Below are positions 30,639 to 37,760 of a stretch of 37,760 bases of DNA, in pieces. The stretch is taken from NCBI GenBank assembly GCA_002427745.1, contig DIYF01000110.1, positions 1 through 37,760 on the forward strand, written 5' to 3'. The notes under the pieces were generated by a model, which worked only from the letters and a program-made list of their open reading frames with translations, was not told where the DNA came from and ran no database searches. This stretch comes from Roseivirga sp. UBA6061. GTDB taxonomy: Bacteria; Bacteroidota; Bacteroidia; Cytophagales; Cyclobacteriaceae. How positions within the stretch are numbered: position 1 is the first letter of the stretch; every line of letters begins with the position of its first letter. The translations under genes and the position numbers were made by a program.

Positions 30639-33259
30639 TGGAAGAGGAATGGTCAAATCCTCCCAAATGGGCTGATCGCATGTTACAATGGTTCTGCTCA
30701 GAAGAGCACCTGGAAATTTTGCAGGGTGATCTGTATGAGCTGTATGAATACCGACTGGAGCAAAAAGGCAAGGTCAGAGCTCAGTTGCATTATATAAAGG
30801 ATGCTTTCGATATGCTGAGGCCCTTTGCTCTCAAAAAAAGAAGTCAAAAACTTAAAAACAACACAATTACCATGTTCAAAAACAACATCAAAATCGGATG
30901 GCGGAATATCCTGCGTTATAAAGGCTACTCTACTATCAATATCACCGGGCTGGCCCTGGGGCTTGCCTGCTGCATGATTCTCTATCGGTATGTAACAGAT
31001 GAGCTGTCTTACGATAAATTTCACACCTACCCCGAAGATATCTATCGTATTGCTTTCAGTACCAATGATGACGGCAGTCCTTCTAACGCCAATGGTTCAC
31101 TCGGACCCGGGGCTACTGCTGTTCGCGATTTTCCGGAAGTAGCCCATTCTGCCAGACTTTTAAAGACCGGTTCAGGGGGTAGAACTGTAGTCGCGTATGA
31201 TCAGAAGCGCTTTTACGAAGGTCGCTTCTTCTTTGCTGATTCTTCTGTTCTTGAGGTATTTACCTTTCCACTGATTAAAGGTGATAAAAAGACCGCCCTC
31301 TCGGAGCCGAATACAGTGGTATTGACTGAGTCTATGGCCCGGAAGTACTTCGGAGAAGAAAACCCTGTGGGCAAAGTAATTGATGCCTACCCAAACGATG
31401 ACGGCAAAAAGATGCAGTTCAAGGTGACCGGAGTTGCGCAGGATGTACCTTCCAACTCACATCTGAAATTTGATTTCCTGGCCTCATATCATAGCCAGAA
31501 AGGTGGCTGGCTTGAGAGCTGGGGTGGTTTCTGGCAGTGCTTCAGCTATCTGCGCATCAACCATGGTGCCGATGCTGTGACATTGAACGAGAAATTTGCA
31601 GATTACTCGGCAAAGTACATGGGAGAAGACCCCTGGTATACCCTGAGTCTGCAGCCTCTATTGGATATCCACCTGAGATCTGATCTGAAATCTGAAATCG
31701 GACCGACCAGCAGTATGACCAAAGTGTATGTTTTTACCGCTGTAGGACTGCTTATTCTGGTCATTGCCTGTATTAATTTCCTTACCCTTTCTACCGCCAA
31801 GTCGGCCAGAAGGGCGAAAGAAGTGGGAGTAAGAAAAACTTTCGGAGCCCACAGGTCACAGCTATTCGGCCAATTTATCAGCGAGGCCATGCTTCACGGT
31901 GTACTGGCTACGGCTCTGGCTATAGGTATCACCAGCCTGGCACTGCCCTTTGTAAATGATCTTACTGATAAGTCTCTCACGCTGATCGTTCAGAACAACT
32001 GGCTGGAGTTTGCCGGAATCATCGCTGCCTGTATACTTATCGTGGCTTTTATGGCCGGACTTTATCCCGCTATTTTCCTTTCTTCTTTCAGGCCTATTGT
32101 AGCCCTTAAGAGTGTGGTTACCGGTCAGGGCTCCATTGCCCGCATGAGAAAAATACTGGTGGTTTTTCAGTTCTCTATCTCCATTGTGCTGATTATCGGT
32201 ACGCTGGTTATGAGTAGTCAGATGAACCTGGTACGTCAGCAGAGTTTGTCAGAAAGCGGAGATCAGCACTTGATTTTACAGATGAACAATGAGTTACGTG
32301 CCAACCTCACTGCTTTCGAAAATGCGGTAAAAGAAAATGCAGCTGTATTGAGCATGGCAGGTTCATCTCGTGTACCCACGCGTGGCTCGAGTACTAATTG
32401 CTTCCGGGATGAGGAGGGAAATGGTGCCTGCGCTTTTGCTTACTATAATGATTTTGACTATCCGGAAACCATGGGGTATAAGCTCCTGGCGGGTCGTTTC
32501 TTCGATCGTAACATACCCTCGGATGCCCGGGGTGCTTTTGTGATTTCAGCGGCAGCAGTCGAAGACTTTCAGCTGGGATCTCCTGAAGAAGCGATTGGTA
32601 AAAAGTTTGGCCATGGTGATTACCCCAACGGCAGGGTAATAGGGGTGGTAGATAATTTCCATGTGTACTCCCTGCACACCGTACGCCCGCCCGCTTATAT
32701 GGTAATAGCCCCTAAGGAGGAGTATAACTTTATGTCAATCCGAGTTTCTCCGGCTGCTCTGTCTGCCACACTGGACCATGTGGCCAATGCCTGGAGTCGG
32801 TTTTCTACTGAGGCGCCTTTTGATTACTTCTTTCTGGACGAGGCCTTCCAGCGGTTACATCAGGAAGATTTAAGAACCGGAAAAGTAGTTTCTGTACTGA
32901 CTGTTCTGGCAATTCTTATCGCGGCTATCGGTCTTTTCGGTCTGGCCTCTTTTACGTCAGAACAGAGGGCAAAAGAGATTGGCATCAGAAAAGTACTGGG
33001 AGCTGGTGTTTCATCCATTCTCGTGCTGATGTCTAAAAGCTATCTGGGACTTATTCTGATTGCTTCTGTACTGGGTATACCCCTGGCTTACTGGCTGATG
33101 AATAAGTGGCTGGAGGGCTTTGTGTATAAAGCTACTCTGAGTCCGCTTGTTTTTGTGGTAGCCATTATTGCTGTGGCCGTGATTGTGGCTTCTTCTATCG
33201 GTTATCAGTCTTTCAAAGCAGCCACGGCCAATCCGGTAAAATCATTAAGAGATGAGTAA
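30638..33259 (+). CDS. FtsX/MacB-type permease with prefix domain, tandem copy 1
   Basis: An 873-residue membrane protein. Residues about 9-66 form a soluble prefix (PKWADRMLQWFCSEEHLEIL, then QGDLYELYEYRLEQKGK and DAFDMLRPFALKK) that matches what is called permease prefix domain 2. TM1 follows at about 98-120. The extracytoplasmic MacB-like domain runs to about 350, then an FtsX unit with RAKEVGVRKTFGAHRSQLFGQF, a second extracytoplasmic part, and a C-terminal FtsX unit with RAKEIGIRKVLGAGVSSILVLM. An internal ATG before FKNNIKIGWRNIL may be the start used in related proteins without a prefix. There is no ATPase domain or adjacent ATPase gene. It overlaps copy 2 by 8 nt. Confidence 0.92.
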   Translation: MEEEWSNPPKWADRMLQWFCSEEHLEILQGDLYELYEYRLEQKGKVRAQLHYIKDAFDMLRPFALKKRSQKLKNNTITMFKNNIKIGWRNILRYKGYSTINITGLALGLACCMILYRYVTDELSYDKFHTYPEDIYRIAFSTNDDGSPSNANGSLGPGATAVRDFPEVAHSARLLKTGSGGRTVVAYDQKRFYEGRFFFADSSVLEVFTFPLIKGDKKTALSEPNTVVLTESMARKYFGEENPVGKVIDAYPNDDGKKMQFKVTGVAQDVPSNSHLKFDFLASYHSQKGGWLESWGGFWQCFSYLRINHGADAVTLNEKFADYSAKYMGEDPWYTLSLQPLLDIHLRSDLKSEIGPTSSMTKVYVFTAVGLLILVIACINFLTLSTAKSARRAKEVGVRKTFGAHRSQLFGQFISEAMLHGVLATALAIGITSLALPFVNDLTDKSLTLIVQNNWLEFAGIIAACILIVAFMAGLYPAIFLSSFRPIVALKSVVTGQGSIARMRKILVVFQFSISIVLIIGTLVMSSQMNLVRQQSLSESGDQHLILQMNNELRANLTAFENAVKENAAVLSMAGSSRVPTRGSSTNCFRDEEGNGACAFAYYNDFDYPETMGYKLLAGRFFDRNIPSDARGAFVISAAAVEDFQLGSPEEAIGKKFGHGDYPNGRVIGVVDNFHVYSLHTVRPPAYMVIAPKEEYNFMSIRVSPAALSATLDHVANAWSRFSTEAPFDYFFLDEAFQRLHQEDLRTGKVVSVLTVLAILIAAIGLFGLASFTSEQRAKEIGIRKVLGAGVSSILVLMSKSYLGLILIASVLGIPLAYWLMNKWLEGFVYKATLSPLVFVVAIIAVAVIVASSIGYQSFKAATANPVKSLRDE

Positions 33260-35900
33260 GCAGCCTCATTATCCCCCTCGCTGGGCCGATCGCATGCTCG
33301 AATGGCTTTGTTCAGAAGAGCATCTGGAAATTCTTCAGGGGGATTTACATGAGCTCTATGAGTACCGGGTGGAGCAAAAAGGAAAGCACCTGGCCAACCT
33401 GCACTATGTCAAAGATGCTTTTGATATGCTGCGTCCCTTTGCCCTTAAAAAGAAAAGGTCACCTGTCAAAAACAACACGTTCGCTATGTTTAAAAACTAC
33501 TTTAAGATTTCGTTCCGGAATATGCTGAGGCATAAGGTATATGCCGGTATCAATATTACAGGCTTATCCGTGGGAATTGCCTGCTTTATGCTCATTTTCC
33601 TCTATGTACAGGATGAGCTGAGTTACGACCGCTACCATGAACATGCCGATGATATTTACAGGGTAGTTGTGAATGATTATTCGGGTTCCGGAGAGGTAGA
33701 CAGGGTGTTTACTTACAGCCCGCCCATGTATGCCCCTACTTTACGGGCAGACTATCCTCAGGTGCTGTCTTCCGTCAGATTCTATCCCTGGAGCTTTCCC
33801 ATTGTAAAGTCTGAAGATAAACAGTTTGAAGAATCGTATTTCAACTTTGTGGAACCTAGCATATTCGATGTGTTCAGCTTTGAATTCCTGGAGGGGCAAG
33901 CCGAAGGAGCGCTGGATGATCCTAATTCACTTATGATCACAGAATCAACCGCCCGGAAGTACTTTGGAGATGAATCAGCCTTTGGTAAAACCCTGAAGGT
34001 GATCGACCGGGGAAATGCCACAGACTTTAAAGTCACGGCTGTGGTAAAGGACTTTCCTGCCCAGTCGCATATGTCTTATGATTTCGTGGCTTCATGGGTC
34101 ACCTATGAAAACAGGTCGGGCACCAGCGCCCTGAACGATTATTATGGTAACTATAATTATCCTACCTATATCCGGCTGGCTCCGGGGGCTGATATTGCTG
34201 CCCTGAAGGCTCAGATGCCTGCCATGCTCGATAAGAATATCGAAGATATCCAGGGGTTTAAGGCCAGTGAAAGAGTAGGTCTGGAGTTTCAGAAGCTCAC
34301 GGGTATTCATCTGAATGAGTCTGCCGGGTCCGGGGGTACTAACAACCTGTACTATATCTATCTTTTCGGAGCCATCGGAGTACTGGTACTGGTGATCGCC
34401 TGTATCAATTATATGAACCTCGCTACGGCCAAGTATGTCAACCGTCTGAAAGAGGTAGGAGTGCGTAAGGTGATGGGCGCACGAAAGGGCAATATCTCTC
34501 ACCAGTTTTTGGTAGAGTCATTTTTCTACGCCTTTGTGGCCTTATTGATTGGCTATGGTATTTCCTTATTGATGTTACCGACTGTCAATCGTTTTGCTTC
34601 CAAGACGCTTTCGCTGAATCCGGCTGACAACGCAGGCCTCATCATATTTGTCATGGGTGTGGCTGCCTTTGTAGCTCTTCTGGCAGGAAGCTACCCGGCC
34701 TTGTTTATGTCCCGTTTCGGTGTGGTTACTGCCCTTAAGAACGGATTGGCAAAGGGGCAGGGTAAGTCCTGGTTTCGCACAGGACTGGTGGTCTTTCAGT
34801 TTGCCATCACCATAGGACTTATAATCGGGGTAGCCGTTGTTGACAGGCAGATTCACTTTATCCAGACACAGGACCCCGGGTTTGATCGGGAACATGTCGT
34901 CTACTTTTGGGCTTCTCCTTCAGTTAATCAGAGGCTTGATGTATTTAAATCAGAGCTGCTGGCCAATCCTAATATCACGGCTGCTTCGGCTGCTTCCCGC
35001 ATCCCTACGGGAAGATTGGGAGACGCCCTGGATGCTTCCCTGTTCAATGAGGATCGAGAGGAAGTGGTAGATTTCAGGTTGCCCTTTCTTATGGTAGATC
35101 CGGATTATCTGGATGTCTATGACATCGATCTCCTGGCAGGCAAGGGCTTTTCAGAAGAAGCTCCGGCAGATAGTAGTCAGCTCTTCGTAATCAACGAGAC
35201 AGCTGTTAAAAAACTCGGGTGGAATGACCCCCGGGAAGCCATAGGACAAAGGATAAGCTATGGCTGGTATTCAGGCTTTATTTCCGGGGTAGTCAATGAC
35301 TTTCACTTTGAATCCATGCACTCTGCCATACAACCGATGATCCTGTTGCATGATAAGCGCAATAAGCGGATGATGTCTGTCAGGATTTCGGGTCAGAATA
35401 TTCCTGAAACCATGAAGTTTCTGGAAACGCAGTTTAAAGCCTATAACCCTGACCGGACTTTTAACCCGAGTTTTGTAGATAAGCTTTTTAATGATCAGTA
35501 TGAGGGGGAGCAGTTGCTGAGCGAAATATCGAAAGCTTTTTCTCTGGTTGCTATTGTCATTGCCTGCCTTGGACTATTAGGGCTTGTCGGTTTTACGATG
35601 GAACAGCGTTCCAAAGAAATCAGTGTGCGGAAAGTCCTGGGGGCTTCCATCTTACACATTCTTATGCTGGTTAATAAGCGCTATGTCCTGTTGATTCTGC
35701 TTGCTTTCGCCATTGCTGTGCCTCTGTCTTATTATTTCCTGAGCGACTGGCTGGGGTCATTTGAATACCATATTAATATCGGGGCCGGGCTGATTCTGTT
35801 TTCAGGTTTGCTGGCAGGTATCATAGCCATTGCCACTATTTGTGCACAGGCCCTGAAAGTCGCACTTGCCAATCCTGTGCAGTATCTGAGAAATGAGTAA
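33252..35900 (+). CDS. FtsX/MacB-type permease with prefix domain, tandem copy 2
   Basis: An 882-residue paralogue of copy 1. The prefix (PRWADRMLEWLCSEEHLEIL, then QGDLHELYEYRVEQKGK and DAFDMLRPFALKK) is nearly the same as in copy 1, while the extracytoplasmic domains differ much more. FtsX units carry RLKEVGVRKVMGARKGNISHQF near residue 405 and RSKEISVRKVLGASILHILMLV near residue 792. Its ATG lies within the last codons of copy 1 (ATGAGTAA, 8-nt overlap), and copy 3 starts with the same overlap. Probably translated by reinitiation. Substrate unknown. Confidence 0.92.
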   Translation: MSKQPHYPPRWADRMLEWLCSEEHLEILQGDLHELYEYRVEQKGKHLANLHYVKDAFDMLRPFALKKKRSPVKNNTFAMFKNYFKISFRNMLRHKVYAGINITGLSVGIACFMLIFLYVQDELSYDRYHEHADDIYRVVVNDYSGSGEVDRVFTYSPPMYAPTLRADYPQVLSSVRFYPWSFPIVKSEDKQFEESYFNFVEPSIFDVFSFEFLEGQAEGALDDPNSLMITESTARKYFGDESAFGKTLKVIDRGNATDFKVTAVVKDFPAQSHMSYDFVASWVTYENRSGTSALNDYYGNYNYPTYIRLAPGADIAALKAQMPAMLDKNIEDIQGFKASERVGLEFQKLTGIHLNESAGSGGTNNLYYIYLFGAIGVLVLVIACINYMNLATAKYVNRLKEVGVRKVMGARKGNISHQFLVESFFYAFVALLIGYGISLLMLPTVNRFASKTLSLNPADNAGLIIFVMGVAAFVALLAGSYPALFMSRFGVVTALKNGLAKGQGKSWFRTGLVVFQFAITIGLIIGVAVVDRQIHFIQTQDPGFDREHVVYFWASPSVNQRLDVFKSELLANPNITAASAASRIPTGRLGDALDASLFNEDREEVVDFRLPFLMVDPDYLDVYDIDLLAGKGFSEEAPADSSQLFVINETAVKKLGWNDPREAIGQRISYGWYSGFISGVVNDFHFESMHSAIQPMILLHDKRNKRMMSVRISGQNIPETMKFLETQFKAYNPDRTFNPSFVDKLFNDQYEGEQLLSEISKAFSLVAIVIACLGLLGLVGFTMEQRSKEISVRKVLGASILHILMLVNKRYVLLILLAFAIAVPLSYYFLSDWLGSFEYHINIGAGLILFSGLLAGIIAIATICAQALKVALANPVQYLRNE

Positions 35901-37760
35901 ACAACGGCCACCGAAATGGGCAGACAGGTTTTTGGAATGGTTCTGCTCTGATGAACAAATAGAGATTCTCCAGGGAGATTTACATGAGCTCTATGAATGG
36001 AGACTTGAAGAGAAGGGACTGTTGCCGGCCCGGCTTTTTTATATCAAAGATGTCCTGGATATGCTGCGTCCCTTCGCACTTAAAAGAAAGAAATCACCTC
36101 AAAAACTCAATCAAATCACCATGCTAAGGAGCTACCTCAAAATATCGTTAAGAAATCTGATTAAGCACAGAGTGCATACCGGGATCAATGTGGCAGGTCT
36201 TCTTTTGGGCATTACCTGCGGCCTTGTGTTATTTATGTTGATCAGGTATGAGCTCTCTTTTAACAATTACCACGCAAACGGAGATCGCATCTATCGCATC
36301 AGTAGTGCCACTACGGGAGAAGGCAGTACGAACTTTGTGGGTGGAGTACCCATTCCTATGCTGGATGCTGCCAGAGAAGAACTGGTGGGCCTGGAGAATG
36401 CCACACTGGTTTGGTCCCCCGGATCTGACGATTTCACAGTTGATCGGGCAGGTCAGGAGCCTGTGGTCTTTGAGAATGGTATTAAGGTGGCCTATACAGA
36501 TCCTTCTTTCTTTGATGTTTTTACCTGGCCCTGGCTCGAGGGAAACCGACAGACCTCTTTAGCACAGCCCAACGAGCTGGTGGTCACTGAATCGCTGGCA
36601 GATAGGTTTTTTCCAGAGGGCTCGGCAGTGGGGCGGGTGGTGCACTATGGAGATACCCCTCTGACTATCGTGGGGGTTATAGAAGATGCCCCTGTCAATT
36701 CGGATCTGCCTTTTGATGCCTTTGTTGCTATATCTTCTATGGCTAACAACCCGCTGATTAAAAAGTGGTCTGTGACCTCTGAAAGTGTCGCGCTGTTTGT
36801 TCAGGCAGCTGAGGGTATCAGCGAGGAGCGGCTCACTGAACAACTGCCAAAGCTGAAGGACAGGATGCCTGAAAAGCTAAGAAAGTACTTCAATCAGAAT
36901 GCAGGTTTTTCTCTTGATCATGTACTGGTGCCTTTAAGTGATTATCACTTCGATACCCGTTTTGAGAATTTCAATGGTCGCACTGCTTCCCGAAGCACAC
37001 TCAATACCTATGCCATTGTGGGGTTACTACTGGTGATAACGGCCTGTGTCAACTTCATCAATATGACTTTAGCGGTTGCTTCCAAAAGGGCAAAAGAGGT
37101 GGGGGTGAGAAAGGTATTGGGCAGCTCTAAAGGCCAGCTCATGCTGCGCTTTATCCTGGAAACTTTCGGTATTACATTACTGTCCATTGTGCTGTCTGTA
37201 GTACTGGCAGGTGCTATTATGCAGGTCTGGGTAAATGATTTTATGGAGGTCACTGTTCAGGTAAACCCTTTTCAGGACTCTATGCTAATGTACTCCCTGA
37301 TGGGTTTGTTAGTGGGGATTACGCTTTTAGCCGGGTTGATGCCGGCTCTGTCTTCTGCCCGAATTGCCTCAGTAAAAGCTTTGAGAGGGCAGATGGCCCC
37401 TGGTGGTAAATTTGGTTCTTTCCGAAAAGGACTCATCGTTTTTCAGCTTTTGGCTGCACAGGTTCTCATTTTTGGGACAATTGTTATCGTTAAGCAGATA
37501 GATTTTGCTACCTCTTCTGACCTCGGTTTTGAGAAGGAGTTTCTGATTAATGTGGGACTGCCTGATACCGAAGCGCGCACACGTGATTTGTTGAAATCTC
37601 AGCTCGCGAATGCCGTAGGAGTCGAGTCTTTTACATTTGCTCAGAACCCGCCTATTTCAGCCTCATTGCGTGGTGGCCCTGTGAATGTAAAAGGCAAAGA
37701 CGGGGAGATGGTGCAGTTAAATCTGGAAATCAGGGATACAGATCATGAATACCGCAATAC
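35893..37760 (+). CDS. FtsX/MacB-type permease with prefix domain, tandem copy 3 (partial)
   Basis: The gene runs off the right edge; about 622 codons are visible without a stop. It starts MSKQRPPKWADRFLEWFCSD, with QGDLHELYEWRLEEKG and DVLDMLRPFALKRKK in the prefix, then TM1 (TGINVAGLLLGITCGLVLFM). An FtsX unit contains RAKEVGVRKVLGSSKGQLMLRF at about residue 400. GSFRKGLIVFQLLAAQVLIF marks the next transmembrane segment. Its ATG (35893) overlaps the copy 2 stop by 8 nt as ATGAGTAA. The second FtsX unit should lie beyond the window. It is the most diverged of the three copies. Confidence 0.9.
   Translation, partial: MSKQRPPKWADRFLEWFCSDEQIEILQGDLHELYEWRLEEKGLLPARLFYIKDVLDMLRPFALKRKKSPQKLNQITMLRSYLKISLRNLIKHRVHTGINVAGLLLGITCGLVLFMLIRYELSFNNYHANGDRIYRISSATTGEGSTNFVGGVPIPMLDAAREELVGLENATLVWSPGSDDFTVDRAGQEPVVFENGIKVAYTDPSFFDVFTWPWLEGNRQTSLAQPNELVVTESLADRFFPEGSAVGRVVHYGDTPLTIVGVIEDAPVNSDLPFDAFVAISSMANNPLIKKWSVTSESVALFVQAAEGISEERLTEQLPKLKDRMPEKLRKYFNQNAGFSLDHVLVPLSDYHFDTRFENFNGRTASRSTLNTYAIVGLLLVITACVNFINMTLAVASKRAKEVGVRKVLGSSKGQLMLRFILETFGITLLSIVLSVVLAGAIMQVWVNDFMEVTVQVNPFQDSMLMYSLMGLLVGITLLAGLMPALSSARIASVKALRGQMAPGGKFGSFRKGLIVFQLLAAQVLIFGTIVIVKQIDFATSSDLGFEKEFLINVGLPDTEARTRDLLKSQLANAVGVESFTFAQNPPISASLRGGPVNVKGKDGEMVQLNLEIRDTDHEYRN

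Noticed and set aside
30638..37760. A complete MacAB-TolC exporter
   Set aside because: Only permease genes are present; there is no ATPase, adaptor or outer-membrane channel in the visible sequence.

Overview
The window looks like a chromosomal segment of a Bacteroidota bacterium, most likely in or near the Cytophagales. This is inferred from gene content, not from a database search. The indicators are promoters of the TTTG / TAnnTTTG type, a GWxTD-domain lipoprotein-like gene, a DUF2723 membrane protein, a long-tailed RecQ, a split complex I locus beginning nuoABCD, and PadR-linked FtsX-type permeases with N-terminal prefix domains. Most of the window is ordinary core genome. The less ordinary parts are a palindromic repeat field (about 4.59-6.15 kb) and the permease cluster at the right end.

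Layout. 1-4.5 kb: the start of purD (minus), recQ (minus), and a divergent kdsD-manC pair for sugar-phosphate and sugar-nucleotide supply to surface polysaccharide. 4.5-6.2 kb: a field of composite palindromic repeats in which a small DEDDh exonuclease gene is embedded. 6.3-9.3 kb: a PadR repressor followed after 1 nt by an FtsX/MacB-type permease. 9.3-10 kb: a convergent secreted alpha/beta hydrolase. 10.2-12.4 kb: a two-component system, kinase and OmpR-type regulator. 12.5-14.4 kb (minus): rlmB and a GWxTD protein. 14.6-15.4 kb: a SAM methyltransferase. 15.4-19.1 kb (minus): a DUF2723 protein and a small membrane protein. 19.2-22.4 kb: a TPR protein, an Lrp/AsnC regulator, a PyrR-like phosphoribosyltransferase and an MscS channel. 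22.6-24.8 kb: panB and icd. 24.8-28.1 kb: a LON-domain protein and nuoABCD. 28.2-29.1 kb: a TPR/SH3 membrane protein (minus) and tRNA-Lys(UUU). 29.5-30.2 kb: a secreted domain resembling a carbohydrate-binding module. 30.3-37.8 kb: a second PadR gene and three tandem permeases, the last cut by the window edge.

How genes work together. KdsD and ManC overlap by 1 nt and should be co-translated. The kinase and response regulator overlap by 11 nt. NuoA-D form the start of complex I; NuoE-N are not here. The LON-domain gene sits 2 nt before nuoA and only about 22 nt after the icd terminator. Both PadR genes are tightly coupled to permeases that have no adjacent ATPase or membrane-fusion gene. In the second cluster the permeases are joined by the same 8-nt ATGAGTAA overlap, which points to tandem duplication.

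I did not find a clearly new defence, CRISPR, phage or biosynthetic system. The best candidates for undescribed biology are the cloverleaf-capable repeat family around the exonuclease and the ATPase-less, prefix-domain permease clusters with their candidate PadR operators.
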